Shown: positions 46,864-56,499, counted from the first letter of the stretch. The stretch: DNA of 64,000 bases from Natrinema halophilum (GCF_013402815.2 NZ_CP058601.1:992001-1056000); one strand, 5' to 3'. The notes: a model not told the origin generated them from the sequence alone. Translations and numbers: made by a program.

Positions 46864-47532
46864 ATGAGTACGATCGCGGAGTTCGCGGTCCCTGCTGCCG
46901 AGTTCGCACTCCGGCACACGCTCGAGGCGACCGACGACCTCGACGTGGAGATCGAACGCGTCGTCGCGTACGATCCGGATCACGTTATGCCGTACGTCTG
47001 GTTTTCCGGGACGGGGGAGACGCTTGAAACACTCGGCGATGCGCTAGCGAACGACCCTAGCGTCGAAGAGGCCGAACAGCTCACGGACCTCGACGACGAG
47101 CGGTTATATCGAATGAACTGGGTAGACGACGTCACCGTGATACTCCACCTGTTGACCGAGGAGCAAGCGACGGTTCTCGACGCGCACGTCAAGACCAAAC
47201 GGTGGCGGTTTCGGGTTCTCTTTCCCGAGCGGGAAGCGCTCTCTCGGACCTACGATTTCGCATCCGAGCAGGGGCTTGGCATCGAGATCCACAAGATTCA
47301 CCAGTTGGAAGAGAACCGCCACGGTCGGTTCGGCCTTACCGATGCTCAGTACGAGACACTGGTCGCAGCCCTCGAAAGCGGGTATTACGAGATTCCCCGC
47401 GGGATGGACATGGACGAGCTATCTGGCGAGCTCGAAATCTCTCATCAGGCGCTTTCCGAGCGGCTTCGACGAGCACACCGCGCGCTCGTCGAGGAAGTAA
47501 TCGACATCGGTGAGTCGGACGAAGGGGAATAA
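46864..47532 (+). CDS. Bacterio-opsin activator-type HTH regulator (HTH_10)
   Basis: This 222-aa regulator has an N-terminal sensory region (MSTIAEFAVPAAEFALRHTLEATDDLDVEIERV...) and a C-terminal HTH_10 domain (FGLTDAQYETLVAALESGYYEIPRGMDMDELSGELEISHQALSERLRRAHRALVEEV). This is the common haloarchaeal bacterio-opsin-activator-like layout. The start at 46864 is the first Met of the conserved region; the upstream frame is non-homologous. The last nine codons (DIGESDEGE-stop) are the first unit of a 33-bp tandem repeat. The target genes and signal are not known. Confidence 0.9.
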   Translation: MSTIAEFAVPAAEFALRHTLEATDDLDVEIERVVAYDPDHVMPYVWFSGTGETLETLGDALANDPSVEEAEQLTDLDDERLYRMNWVDDVTVILHLLTEEQATVLDAHVKTKRWRFRVLFPEREALSRTYDFASEQGLGIEIHKIHQLEENRHGRFGLTDAQYETLVAALESGYYEIPRGMDMDELSGELEISHQALSERLRRAHRALVEEVIDIGESDEGE

Positions 47533-47616
47533 ACCGACATCGGTGAGTCGGACGAAGGAGAATGAACCGACATCGGTGAGTCGGACGAAGGAGAATGAAC
47601 CGACATCGGTAAGTCG
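47502..47616. repeat. 33-bp tandem repeat, 3 full units plus 16 nt, at the end of the HTH gene
   Basis: Units begin at 47502, 47535 and 47568 with CGACATCGGTGAGTCGGACG, and a fourth partial unit starts at 47601. The first encodes the last residues of the HTH protein (DIGESDEGE) and a TAA. The next two contain TGA at the same place. So the repeat copied the end of the gene together with its stop codon. Units 2 and 3 are nearly identical, implying recent slippage or recombination. The 33-nt length keeps frame. Confidence 0.9.
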
Positions 47617-47728
47617 AGCAGCGAACGCCGAATCGACACCGATGAACGGCACAACGGACCCGTTTCCTTCCTGTGATACGATAAGGGAGGACGGAAGACC
47701 TACCCTGATCAATCTCGAACGTGCCACC

Positions 47729-47935
47729 ATGGACGAGGATATGCTCGCAGACCAGCGTCGCCTCGTAGAGATCATCGAGGAGGAAGGTTGGGACGTCACC
47801 GACCTCGAGATATCGGCCTACGACAGCCCGTGGGCCGACGAGGACGATCCGGAAGCGACGGTGACGATCACCGCTCGAAAACCGTACGAAAGCGACGACG
47901 ATGACGACGACGAAAGTCCGTATCGGTTGAAGTAA
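47729..47935 (+). CDS. Small acidic haloarchaeal hypothetical protein (68 aa)
   Basis: The sequence MDEDMLADQRRLVEIIEEEGWDVTDLEISAYDSPWADEDDPEATVTITARKPYESDDDD... is a compact alpha/beta protein with a very acidic tail (PYESDDDDDDESPYRLK). The start at 47729 is preferred because the frame upstream reads through the tandem repeat and encodes repetitive TKENEPTSVSR units. A short region after the repeat (47617-47728) should hold its promoter. No function or known domain is seen. Confidence 0.6.
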   Translation: MDEDMLADQRRLVEIIEEEGWDVTDLEISAYDSPWADEDDPEATVTITARKPYESDDDDDDESPYRLK

Positions 47936-47991
47936 GCGCAAGCCGAACGTCGAGTAGATCCGGTCCCGTTGTGTCGGACCGCAGATGTCAC

Positions 47992-49452
47992 TTATCCTTT
48001 GATGTTACAGACCGGGAACGTTCGCGCGACCGTATCGCCGATACCCAGCTCGTCGGAGACGCGGACGACCTCGTCGACGTCCTTGTAGACGCCCGGTGCT
48101 TCCTCGGCGACCGTCGCGCCGGACTGGGCTTTGACGTAGATCTGATTCCGGTCTTGTAACTGCTGTTTCACGTCACCGCCCCAGTACTCCTTTTTCGCCT
48201 GCGTGCGGCTCATGAGTCGTCCCGCCCCGTGGGCGGTCGAGCCAAAGGTGAGGTCCATCGAGTTTTCCCCGCCTCGGAGGACGTAACTGCCGGACCCCAT
48301 GCTGCCGGGGATGATAACCGGTTGACCGACGTCGCGATAGGCCATCGGGACCTCGGGATGGCCGGCCGGAAACGCCCGTGTCGCGCCCTTGCGGTGGACG
48401 TACAGTTCGCGCTTTTCGTCGCCGACTGTGTGCATCTCCTTTTTGGCGATGTTGTGGGCTACGTCGTACAGCAAGTGCATGTCCATCTCCTCCCAGGAAC
48501 GGCCAAACACGCGCTCGAAGACCTGGCGCGTGCGATGCATGATCAGCTGGCGGTTGACCCACGCGAAGTTAATCGCCGCGTTCATCGCGCCGTAATAGTC
48601 CTCGGCGAGCTGGGACCCGGCTGGGGCAGCAGCGAGTTCTTTGTCCGGTAGTTTATTCAACAGCCCCTGATGTTGCTGCTCGATCTTTCGCAAGTAGTCA
48701 TTGCAGGTCTGGTGGCCGAGTCCGCGTGACCCACAGTGAATCAACACGACGATCTGCTCTTCCTCGAGTCCGAACGCCTCACCCACCTCGTCGTCGAAGA
48801 CGTCGGTGACCCGCTGGACCTCGAGGAAGTGGTTGCCCGATCCCAGCGAACCGATCTGATTCTTTCCGCGATCTTTGGCCTTTTGACTCACTTTCGACGG
48901 ATCGGCCCCCTCGCGCATGCCCTCGTCCTCGCAGTGGAGGAGGTCGTCCTCGACGGCGTGGCCGTTCTCCAGCGCCCAGTCGACGCCGCGGGCGAGAATT
49001 TCGTCGACGGTGTCGACGCCGGCTTCGACGACGCCACCGCCACCCAGGCCCGACGGAATGTTGGTAAACAGGGAATCGACGAGTTCCTCCTCGCGGCCCT
49101 GCAACTCGTCGTACGTCAGGTTCGTCCGCATCATCCTGACGCCGCAATTGATGTCGTAGCCGACTGCTCCCGGCGAAATACAGCCGTTTTGGGCGTCAAG
49201 CGCCCCCACTCCGCCGACCGGAAACCCGTATCCCTGATGGCCGTCGGGCATGCAGATCGCGTGTTTCGTTATCCCTGGTAGGTGGGTCGTGTTCGTGATC
49301 TGCTCGAGCGTCTTGTCGTCCGCGATCTCCTCGAGCAACGCTTCACTCGCAAGCACCCGCGCTGGGGCGCGCATCCCGTCTCGTTGTGGGATCTCCCAGA
49401 CGTATTCGCGTACCCGCTCGAGCGAGATACCGTTGGCGTCGAAGGTAGTCAT
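47992..49452 (-). CDS. rtcB: RNA-splicing ligase RtcB (GTP-dependent 3'-phosphate RNA ligase)
   Basis: This 486-aa enzyme joins 2',3'-cyclic phosphate or 3'-phosphate RNA ends to 5'-OH ends, notably in tRNA splicing. Metal-site and active-site signatures are present: NCGVRMMRT, HCGSRGLGHQ, HNIAKKE and GSMGSGSYVLRG. The guanylylated-His segment is STAHGAGRLMSR. Length is normal and no intein interrupts it. It is followed by archease (49504-49935) on the same strand, upstream in transcription. The two RNA-ligase systems of the window (this and 7339-8466) are unrelated families. Confidence 0.95.
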   Translation of the reverse strand: MTTFDANGISLERVREYVWEIPQRDGMRAPARVLASEALLEEIADDKTLEQITNTTHLPGITKHAICMPDGHQGYGFPVGGVGALDAQNGCISPGAVGYDINCGVRMMRTNLTYDELQGREEELVDSLFTNIPSGLGGGGVVEAGVDTVDEILARGVDWALENGHAVEDDLLHCEDEGMREGADPSKVSQKAKDRGKNQIGSLGSGNHFLEVQRVTDVFDDEVGEAFGLEEEQIVVLIHCGSRGLGHQTCNDYLRKIEQQHQGLLNKLPDKELAAAPAGSQLAEDYYGAMNAAINFAWVNRQLIMHRTRQVFERVFGRSWEEMDMHLLYDVAHNIAKKEMHTVGDEKRELYVHRKGATRAFPAGHPEVPMAYRDVGQPVIIPGSMGSGSYVLRGGENSMDLTFGSTAHGAGRLMSRTQAKKEYWGGDVKQQLQDRNQIYVKAQSGATVAEEAPGVYKDVDEVVRVSDELGIGDTVARTFPVCNIKG

Positions 49453-49503
49453 ACCTCAAAGTCGGACTCCAGCGATGAAAGATGTTCGTCTCTCCTCTCG
49501 ACC

Positions 49504-49935
49504 TCACACGTCGAAGACGACGTACGCTTCCCAGCTCCCGTCGATACGCTCGAGTTGCATTTCAGAGTAAGTCACGGCCTTTACTTCGCGAGCGTCGATG
49601 GCTGCGAGCGGGACGCCGCGGGCGCTGGCCTCGAGGTGCCACTCCGGCGAACCGTCGGCCGACTCGACCCGCTCCACCGACTCGACGCGGTGATCGACGG
49701 GAAGTTCCACGCGGACGTCCCGCAAATAGATCAGTTCGTCGAGATAGTCGAACAGTAAGGCGTCGCGGCGCTCCGCGCTCACAGCGAGTGAAAAGCGCTC
49801 ACCCGTATCGCCGGGTATCTCCCCGCACGATGCCGCCGCGAGACCATCCGCCACGGCCCCGAATATCGCCTCGAGCGAATCGCCGGTCGCCGAGACCGCG
49901 ATGTCAGCCGTGTGGTCGCGCAGTTCGAAGTTCAT
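49504..49935 (-). CDS. Archease, RtcB activator
   Basis: This 143-aa acidic protein begins MNFELRDHTADIAVSATGDSLEAIFGAVADGL, the archease signature with its metal-binding DHTAD. It stimulates RtcB guanylylation and turnover. It ends EAYVVFDV. I chose 49935 over the longer frame to 50043, which adds unrelated residues. It lies upstream of rtcB on the same strand (51-nt gap), a usual pairing. Its start is divergent from the GNAT gene. Confidence 0.93.
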   Translation of the reverse strand: MNFELRDHTADIAVSATGDSLEAIFGAVADGLAAASCGEIPGDTGERFSLAVSAERRDALLFDYLDELIYLRDVRVELPVDHRVESVERVESADGSPEWHLEASARGVPLAAIDAREVKAVTYSEMQLERIDGSWEAYVVFDV

Positions 49936-50114
49936 TTTTGAGTCCTTCGTCGTCGGTGATCCTATGCCCGTCGTTTCGGTTTCCCGTTTCGGAGCCGCCG
50001 TCGAATGTCGGATTGATACTGGATCGGAATACCGGACACTCATTATTACCGTCTGACGTTACAGAGCCACATGTGCCGGTGGAATTATATTGACGTCGCT
50101 GGTATGCTGTGATA

Positions 50115-50591
50115 GTGAGCGTCAACATCGACAGTCGCGTCGTCGCCCCGGGGAGCGACGATTTCGTCGACGAAGCCTGGCAGCTGAAAGAGGAGATAAA
50201 CCGTCAGGAAGGTGTACTCAAACAGCGGCACGATTTCTTTACCGACGCATATCGCCGGTCGACGGTACACTGTTACGTCCAGAAGGGGGACCTCATCGGA
50301 TTCGCCGCCGTCCGTCGCGACGGATATTTGCTCTTTCTGGCAGTGGCTCCCGACTACCGAAGCGAAGGGATCGGCAAACGTCTCATCGCTCACGTGGCGG
50401 AAGATCACGATGCGATCACGTGTCACGCCCGGACGACCAACGAGAACGCCCTCCAGTTCTACGAGCACCTCGGCTTCGAGATAAAGCGCAGAATCGACAA
50501 TTATTACGAAGACGGCGGCGATGCCTACTACCTGAAACTCGGTGCCGACGTCGGTATCGCCGACCGGATCACGGATCTGATCCGCCGGTGA
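50115..50591 (+). CDS. GNAT-family N-acetyltransferase
   Basis: This 158-aa acetyltransferase shows the GNAT motif A APDYRSEGIGKRLIAHVAEDH, with Q/RxxGxG/A for the acetyl-CoA pyrophosphate, and motif B CHARTTNENALQFYEHLGFEIKRRIDNYY. It starts with GTG at 50115; an earlier GTG at 50109 adds two residues. The family resembles RimI-like enzymes. It is divergent from archease and precedes priS with a gap of 122 nt. The substrate is unknown. Confidence 0.85.
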   Translation: MSVNIDSRVVAPGSDDFVDEAWQLKEEINRQEGVLKQRHDFFTDAYRRSTVHCYVQKGDLIGFAAVRRDGYLLFLAVAPDYRSEGIGKRLIAHVAEDHDAITCHARTTNENALQFYEHLGFEIKRRIDNYYEDGGDAYYLKLGADVGIADRITDLIRR

Positions 50592-50713
50592 GGCGTCTCC
50601 TCCCCGACCGAAAACGAGACAGCCCGCTACGCTCGCAGTTACATTCACACGGACGTCGACCGTCATTCCTTTCGGCAGGATTATAGACCCCCACCGACGA
50701 CTACTCGAGGCGC

Positions 50714-51889
50714 ATGGAGGAGCGAACGAGGGCCTACCTTCGGGGGCGGTTTCGCGATCACTATCGACGGACAGAGATCACACCGCCACCAGCCGCCAAC
50801 GAACGCGAGTGGGGGTTCATTCCCTGGACCGACGGTCCCGACACGACGATGGTCCGTCATCGATCGCTGCTCGAGTTAGGCGATCTCTCGGAGTTTCTCG
50901 TCAGGAAGCGGCCGCGACACGTCTACTTCTCCGCGGGACACTTTCGCGATCCCGGCGCGAGCTCGATGCACGCCAAAGACTGGCAATCCGCGGATCTCGT
51001 CTTCGACCTGGACGCGGATCACCTGCCGACCGTCACGCTCGGCGAGGACAGCTACGCGGAGATGCTCGCGAAGTGCAAGGACGCCCTCTTTCGGCTGCTC
51101 GATTTCCTCGAGAACGACTTCGGCTTCGACGACCTCGAGATCGTCTTTTCGGGCGGCCGGGGCTACCACGTACACGTTCGCGACGACGGTGTTTCCCGCC
51201 TCGAGCGGGAGCACCGGCGAGAGATCGTCGATTACGTCCGCGGTATCGGCCTCGAATTCGACGAACTGATCGAGAGCGAGACGGTGGTCGGTGTGGGTCG
51301 TAAGACCCCGGCTGAGCGTCGTATTCTCCAAACCGAAGGCGGCTGGGGTGCCCGAACCCACGAGCACTTCATGGAGTACGTCGACAACCTGCTCGAACTA
51401 GACGAAGACGTGGCTCTCGAGCGCTTACAGGAATTCGACGGCATCGGTGAGGGGAAAGCCACAGCAACGCTGAATGCGGCCCGCAACAATCGAGAGCAGC
51501 TCGAGGCGGGCAACGTCACCGTTCACACCGCGATCGCACAACTCGCCGAGCGGTTTTCGAACCTGGCCGTTGAGCGGGACAATGCCCCTATCGACGAGCC
51601 GGTCACTACCGACACGAACCGCCTCATCCGATTGCCGGGCAGCCTCCACGGCGGGAGCGGGCTTCGGACCGTACGGCTCGATCGCGACGAACTCGATGCG
51701 TTCGATCCACTCGTCGATGCCGTTCCCGAGACGTTTCGCGGTCACGAGATTACAGTCGACGTGGTCGAGGGGGGCGAGATCGAACTGGGAGGAGATAGCT
51801 TTACGGTCCAGGAAGGCAACCAGTCACTACAGGAGTACGTTGCCGTGTTTCTGATGGCACGCGGCCGCGCAGAAAAGGAAAAAGAATGA
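50714..51889 (+). CDS. priS: DNA primase small (catalytic) subunit
   Basis: This 391-aa archaeo-eukaryotic primase starts MEERTRAYLRGRFRDHYRRTEITPP. It contains the catalytic Asp motif DLDADHL (near residue 97), FSGGRGYHVHVRDD, and the KTPAERRILQTEGG region. It makes RNA/DNA primers with PriL, which is not in the window. It overlaps gins51 by 4 nt, a recurrent archaeal primase-GINS pairing. Its C-terminus ends in a charged segment (AEKEKE). Confidence 0.94.
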   Translation: MEERTRAYLRGRFRDHYRRTEITPPPAANEREWGFIPWTDGPDTTMVRHRSLLELGDLSEFLVRKRPRHVYFSAGHFRDPGASSMHAKDWQSADLVFDLDADHLPTVTLGEDSYAEMLAKCKDALFRLLDFLENDFGFDDLEIVFSGGRGYHVHVRDDGVSRLEREHRREIVDYVRGIGLEFDELIESETVVGVGRKTPAERRILQTEGGWGARTHEHFMEYVDNLLELDEDVALERLQEFDGIGEGKATATLNAARNNREQLEAGNVTVHTAIAQLAERFSNLAVERDNAPIDEPVTTDTNRLIRLPGSLHGGSGLRTVRLDRDELDAFDPLVDAVPETFRGHEITVDVVEGGEIELGGDSFTVQEGNQSLQEYVAVFLMARGRAEKEKE

Positions 51890-52908
51890 ATCTAGACGAA
51901 TTGCGTTCGATCCAGAGCAAGGAGCGCCAGAAGGATAGCCTCCAGAATTTGCGCCCTACGTTCTATCAGGAGGTCGGCGAGTACATCGCTAGCCTCGAGA
52001 CCGAACGCGATCGCGTCGCCGAGCAAGCCGACGACCCCTTTTCCTCTCCGGAAGTCAGTCGACTGACAGACGAAATCGAAACCGCAAAAGACGTCGTCGA
52101 AGCGGTTTACGAGCGCAGAATGGGAAAGCTCGTCAAACAGGCCAGTCTCGCCGCGGCCGGGATGGCAGCCAATGATGAGGGTCTAACGGCCGAAGAAGGA
52201 GATCTGTTCGAGGATCTCGTCGATCGCATCGGCTCGAACAAGAACCGTGTACTCGACGTTCTCGAAAACGTCGACGATACGGCCGTAGCATCGAGTGCTA
52301 CCGAGACCGACTCGCCTCGTACAGCGGAGTCGGAGGATTCTACCATCCACGCCGCGGATGCGGCTCCCGATCAGCATTCCTCGGACGACGCCCCGCAACC
52401 ACCGCCCGACCACCGTCCGGCGGATACCGGTCGAACGAAGGACGAGATGACCGAGCCGGGATCGGAAACGGTGTCGGACGACTCGAGTGGTGTTTCCCCC
52501 GCGGATGTCATGGGCGAGAGCGGATCGGCAGTCGATGAAGCAGACGACAACGCGGCCGGGCGTGACGAGGCCACTTCGACCTCCCACAATACTCAGCCGA
52601 CGAAAGCAGGAAACGAGAACTCGGGCGAACCGGACCAAACGAACGCCACGCCTATCTCCGATACCAGTTCCGAGTCGGCAAGTCACGGAGCCGACCCTGG
52701 ACCGGGCGCGGATGCGGGAGCCAACGATGGTGCGAATACCGTCACCGCAGACGTCGACCGAACCACAGTCAGGATCACCAGCGACATCGGTTCGATTCTC
52801 GGCGTTGACGACCGCGAATATACCCTGACCAGCGACGATGTCGTTACGCTGCCCGAACAAAATGCCGCTCCTCTCGTCGACCGGGAAGCGGCTGAACGAC
52901 TCGAATGA
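51886..52908 (+). CDS. GINS complex subunit (Gins51/Gins15 family)
   Basis: The protein of 340 aa has a GINS A-domain at the N-terminus (MNLDELRSIQSKERQKDSLQNLRPTFYQEVGEYIASLE, residues 1-110) and a small B-domain at the C-terminus (VRITSDIGSILGVDDREYTLTSDDVVTLPEQNAAPLVDREAAERLE). They are separated by an unusually long acidic, Ser/Thr-rich linker of ~160 residues (130-290). It is an MCM-associated replisome factor. The linker is low-complexity and probably disordered, and is longer than the short linkers of most archaeal Gins51 proteins. It is coupled to priS by overlap. Confidence 0.85.
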   Translation: MNLDELRSIQSKERQKDSLQNLRPTFYQEVGEYIASLETERDRVAEQADDPFSSPEVSRLTDEIETAKDVVEAVYERRMGKLVKQASLAAAGMAANDEGLTAEEGDLFEDLVDRIGSNKNRVLDVLENVDDTAVASSATETDSPRTAESEDSTIHAADAAPDQHSSDDAPQPPPDHRPADTGRTKDEMTEPGSETVSDDSSGVSPADVMGESGSAVDEADDNAAGRDEATSTSHNTQPTKAGNENSGEPDQTNATPISDTSSESASHGADPGPGADAGANDGANTVTADVDRTTVRITSDIGSILGVDDREYTLTSDDVVTLPEQNAAPLVDREAAERLE

Positions 52909-53004
52909 CGCCGTCGAACGTCGAACTCCCGTTCGTCGTCGCGACCGGACGCTTCTCTCGTGTGAAACCGTAACGCATACAATACCTGTCGCTAACTGGC
53001 GTGC

Positions 53005-53478
53005 ATGCTCGACGTCGGTGACGAAGCACCAGAATTCGAACTGCCGAACCAACACGGCGAAACGGTTCGCCGCTCTGACTTCGACGGCAAGCGACTCGTC
53101 GTATATTTCTATCCCCGGGCGAACACGGACGGCTGCACCGCCGAGGCCTGCGGATTTGACGACTCACTGTCCGAATTCGCATCTCTCGATGTGAGTATCG
53201 TCGGCATTAGCGACGATTCCGTCGACGACATCGCCGACTTCGCGGCGGACTACGACTTCCAGTTCGATCTGCTCGCCGACGAATTCGGCGAAGTCGCCAC
53301 GCTGTACGAATCGTACGGCGAAAAACGGATGTTCGGCACGACGTTCGATGGAGTCTTTCGAAACACGTACCTCGTCGGACCGGCCGGTCAGATCGAAGCG
53401 GTTTACGAGGACGTCTCGCCCGACGGTCACGCCGAGGAAATCCTCGCCGACCTCGATCCTGTCGACGTCACCCTCTAA
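53005..53478 (+). CDS. bcp: Peroxiredoxin (Bcp / PrxQ type)
   Basis: This 157-aa thiol peroxidase has an N-terminal MLDVGDEAPEFELPNQHGETV and the active-site YFYPRANTDGCTAEACGF with peroxidatic Cys C44. A second Cys (C49) five residues later is the PrxQ pattern for an intramolecular disulfide. It reduces H2O2 and organic peroxides using a thioredoxin-type donor. It is a single gene; the 277-bp region 53479-53755 after it holds nothing I recognise. Confidence 0.92.
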   Translation: MLDVGDEAPEFELPNQHGETVRRSDFDGKRLVVYFYPRANTDGCTAEACGFDDSLSEFASLDVSIVGISDDSVDDIADFAADYDFQFDLLADEFGEVATLYESYGEKRMFGTTFDGVFRNTYLVGPAGQIEAVYEDVSPDGHAEEILADLDPVDVTL

Positions 53479-53755
53479 GACTGCTCGTCCATTTGGTCCT
53501 CGAGCGGCCTCAATACGGCCTCGGTCGGGATGAAACAGTAGAAATCGGCTGGGATGAGTCACGACCTCATCGAACCGGTTTCGTGACGCGCTCGAGTGAC
53601 CGTTGGCGGTTGCCGATAGAGGTGCTACTGACAGTCGGAACATACCCGATTGCACGACGGCTGTGCGATGGATGTGTATACAGTTTTAGGTAGTTCCGCA
53701 GCCGCAAATCGATCGAAAACAGAAACGCCAAACGACGAAACCGGAGGTGGCGACC

Positions 53756-56017
53756 TTACTGGAAGGTTCGACCGACCTGTTCTTCGCCAGTGGGTTCGGC
53801 CTGCTGAAACTCCTCTTCGAGTTCTTCGTACTGCTCTCGCGTCTCGGGAGTCACGCTCGGATTGACTTCGTTGAGTGCGTGCTCGAAGTGTTCTTTCCCG
53901 ATGCGAACGTTGCCGATGGTGTCGTCCATCTCCTCGGGATCGACCGAGTTGATGAACTCGCGACTGGCTGCCATCGATGCCTCGCGAGCGACCGCTTCGA
54001 TGTCAGCACCGACGTAGCCATCCGTCTCGCTCGCGAGCCATTCGAGGTCGACCGCCTCGGCCAGAGGCTTGTTGCGGGTGTGGACCTCGAAGATCTTTTT
54101 GCGGCCACCCTCGTCGGGAACCGGCACGTGGACGTGGCGGTCGAGCCGACCTGGTCGCAACAGGGCGCTGTCGATCAGGTCCGGGCGGTTGGTCGTCGCG
54201 ATCACGACGACGTCCTCGAGTTCCTCGAGCCCGTCGAGTTCGGTCAACAGCTGGGAGACGACGCGTTCGCCGACGCCGGAATCACCCTGACGCTGACCGC
54301 GTTCGCCCGCGATCGAGTCGATCTCGTCGAAGAAGATCACGGTCGGGGCGTTCTCGCGAGCCTTCTCGAAGACCTCGCGAACGCCCTTCTCGCTCTCTCC
54401 GACGTATTTGTTCAGCAGTTCGGGGCCCTTGATCGAGATGAAGTTCGACTGGGCTTCGTTGGCGACTGCCTTTGCCAGCAGCGTCTTCCCGGTGCCAGGC
54501 GGTCCGTACATGAGGACACCCTTGGCGGCCTGCATGTCCATCGCCTCGAACACGTCGGGGTAATCGAGCGGCCACTGGATCGTCTCGCGGAGGCGCTCTT
54601 TGGTGTCTTCGAGTCCACCGACGTCGTTCCAGGTGACGTCCGGCACTTCGACGAAGACCTCACGAAGCGCAGATGGCTGGATACCCTTGAGTGCCTCCTT
54701 GACGTCGGCTTCGTTCACCTCTAGTGACTCCAGGACGTCGGCATCGATCTCCTCGGACTCGAGGTCGAGCTCGGGACGGATCCGACGGAGCGCGTTCATC
54801 GCGCTTTCGCGAGCCAGCGATTCGAGGTCGGCACCCACGAAGCCGTGCGTGTTTTCGGCGTACTGTTCGAGATCGATCGACTCCGAGAGCGGCATTCCGC
54901 GGGTGTGAACCTGCAGGATTTCCTTTCGGCCCTCCTTGTCGGGAACGCCGATCTCGATTTCGCGGTCGAAGCGCCCGCCGCGTCGGAGTGCGGGATCGAT
55001 TGCGTCGACGCGGTTGGTTGCGGCGATGACCGTGACTCGCCCTCGTTCCTCGAGGCCGTCCATCAGTGAGAGCAACTGGGCGACGACACGTCGTTCGACG
55101 TCGCCACCGGCCTCCTCTCGTTTGGCGGCAATGGAGTCGAGTTCGTCAATGAAGACGATTGCGGGCGCGTTCTCTTCGGCCTCCTCGAAGACTTCACGGA
55201 GTTGTTCTTCGCTCTCTCCGTAGTACTTCGACATGATCTCCGGACCGGAGATCGTTTCGAAGTGAGCATCGATTTCGTTGGCGACGGCCTTTGCCATCAG
55301 GGTCTTTCCGGTGCCCGGCGGGCCGTGCAGGAGGACGCCCTTCGGCGGCTCGATTCCCAGTTGCTGGAACAGCTCGGGGTGGCGCATCGGCAACTCGATC
55401 ATCTCGCGCACCTGGTCGAGTTCGTCGTCCAAGCCGCCGATGTCCTCGTAGGTGACGTTCGGGACGCCTTCGGCGGACCGTCCACCGCTGGAACTGACCT
55501 GCTCGGCCGGCGTTTCGGAGATTTCGATGTTCGTCGAATCTGTAATGACGACCGTCCCGCTTGGCGACGTGTTAGCGATCTTCAGCGGGACTGATTGGCC
55601 GGAACTGGCCATCGGCCCGAACGAAAGCGAGAACGGCACCGTCTGGCCTTCGGTGACGGCCTGACCGCTCAGCTTGTCGCGAACGAGGGGACCGATATCA
55701 CCGCGAATCCGCAGGTTCTGCGGAAGCGCGACGGTTACCGACTTCGCGGGCTTGACGTCGGCTGGTTCGACCGTGACGGTGTCGTCGATCCCGACGTTGG
55801 CTTCCTGACGCAGGCGGCCGTCGATCCGGACGATTCCCCGGCCTTCGTCCTCGGGGTAACCAGGCCAGACGCGTGCAACGGCCTGTCCGTCGCCCTTTCC
55901 GTCGATGACTATGTAGTCCCCGTTCTCTAGATCGAGTTCGTTCATCGAGACGCGGTCGATTGCAGCCAGACCGCGACCCGCGTCTTTCTGTTTCAGGGGT
56001 TTGACGGTGAGTTTCAT
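53756..56017 (-). CDS. cdc48: Cdc48/VAT-type AAA+ ATPase
   Basis: This 753-aa unfoldase has an N-terminal Cdc48 N-domain (residues ~1-185, double-psi barrel [19 protein letters not shown]) and two AAA modules. D1 Walker A is [14 protein letters not shown] (near 233) and D2 [14 protein letters not shown] (near 506), with Walker [11 protein letters not shown] and IFFDEIDSI. Both Arg-finger regions are present ([26 protein letters not shown]). It extracts or unfolds proteins for degradation. It overlaps the Hsp20-like gene upstream by 4 nt, so the pair is coupled. The C-terminus is short and acidic ([20 protein letters not shown]). Confidence 0.95.
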   Translation of the reverse strand: MKLTVKPLKQKDAGRGLAAIDRVSMNELDLENGDYIVIDGKGDGQAVARVWPGYPEDEGRGIVRIDGRLRQEANVGIDDTVTVEPADVKPAKSVTVALPQNLRIRGDIGPLVRDKLSGQAVTEGQTVPFSLSFGPMASSGQSVPLKIANTSPSGTVVITDSTNIEISETPAEQVSSSGGRSAEGVPNVTYEDIGGLDDELDQVREMIELPMRHPELFQQLGIEPPKGVLLHGPPGTGKTLMAKAVANEIDAHFETISGPEIMSKYYGESEEQLREVFEEAEENAPAIVFIDELDSIAAKREEAGGDVERRVVAQLLSLMDGLEERGRVTVIAATNRVDAIDPALRRGGRFDREIEIGVPDKEGRKEILQVHTRGMPLSESIDLEQYAENTHGFVGADLESLARESAMNALRRIRPELDLESEEIDADVLESLEVNEADVKEALKGIQPSALREVFVEVPDVTWNDVGGLEDTKERLRETIQWPLDYPDVFEAMDMQAAKGVLMYGPPGTGKTLLAKAVANEAQSNFISIKGPELLNKYVGESEKGVREVFEKARENAPTVIFFDEIDSIAGERGQRQGDSGVGERVVSQLLTELDGLEELEDVVVIATTNRPDLIDSALLRPGRLDRHVHVPVPDEGGRKKIFEVHTRNKPLAEAVDLEWLASETDGYVGADIEAVAREASMAASREFINSVDPEEMDDTIGNVRIGKEHFEHALNEVNPSVTPETREQYEELEEEFQQAEPTGEEQVGRTFQ

Positions 56018-56262
56018 CGTTTCTCCTCCAGTTCGATAGTGAGGACGCCGTTTTTGATAAACGTGTGCGCGTCCTCACCAGTTTTGGGGAGTTCGATCTC
56101 GTACTGGTCGTCCTCGAGGACGACGATGACGGTGTCGTCGACGAGATCGACCGTGGCGTTGGTCCCGTCGGTACCGAAGTCAACGGCAAACACCGTGCCG
56201 TCGTCGTAGTCGTACCGACGGGCCAACTGCCCATCTTCGCGGGTGAATTGTTCGAGAGTCAT
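56014..56262 (-). CDS. Small Hsp20/alpha-crystallin-like protein (DUF7127-like, 82 aa)
   Basis: This 82-aa protein reads as a short beta-sandwich ([30 protein letters not shown]). It ends [19 protein letters not shown], matching the GVLTI-type C-terminal motif of Hsp20/alpha-crystallin domains. It lacks the N-terminal arm and is about half the normal length. It starts at 56262 (a longer frame to 56322 is non-homologous) and overlaps cdc48 by 4 nt, so both share one transcript. A role as Cdc48 cofactor or mini-chaperone is inferred only from context. Confidence 0.75.
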   Translation of the reverse strand: MTLEQFTREDGQLARRYDYDDGTVFAVDFGTDGTNATVDLVDDTVIVVLEDDQYEIELPKTGEDAHTFIKNGVLTIELEEKR

Positions 56263-56293
56263 GCTGTAACTAACCCAAGGTAAGCACCCAAAG

Positions 56294-56305
56294 CATATAT
56301 ATCTT
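56294..56305 (-). promoter_or_regulatory. TATA box of the Hsp20-like/cdc48 operon
   Basis: On the minus strand AAGATATATATG lies 32-43 nt upstream of the ATG at 56262. It is one of the strongest AT-rich boxes in the window and the only one serving the operon. The remaining gap to the hydrolase (56306-56499) contains a separate TTTATGCC box near 56470 for that gene. Confidence 0.5.
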
Positions 56306-56499
56306 TCCATGGTATATCGCAAGAAGGCGGCGGGTCCGATCTGTAGTCCTTTGTTCGTGGTTCACGGAGAATCAGCCTTCGTCCAGTCTGGTGTACGGTT
56401 CGGATGAGTATTCGGTCGGAACGATTATATCACCGGTGCTGGCAGTTTCCGGGACGGCCGGATCGAGTCTTTATGCCAATTCCGCTCGTTTCGCAACGT

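Noticed and set aside
47502-47616. CRISPR or regulatory repeats at the HTH gene end
   Set aside because: Units are tandem without spacers and encode the protein C-terminus, so slippage duplication explains them.
47510-47728. N-terminal extension of the 68-aa gene reading through the tandem repeat
   Set aside because: It encodes only repeated TKENEPTSVSR units and arises from the repeat; the conserved-looking protein starts at 47729.
47992-49452. Intein in rtcB
   Set aside because: The reading frame has normal RtcB length and continuous conserved motifs.
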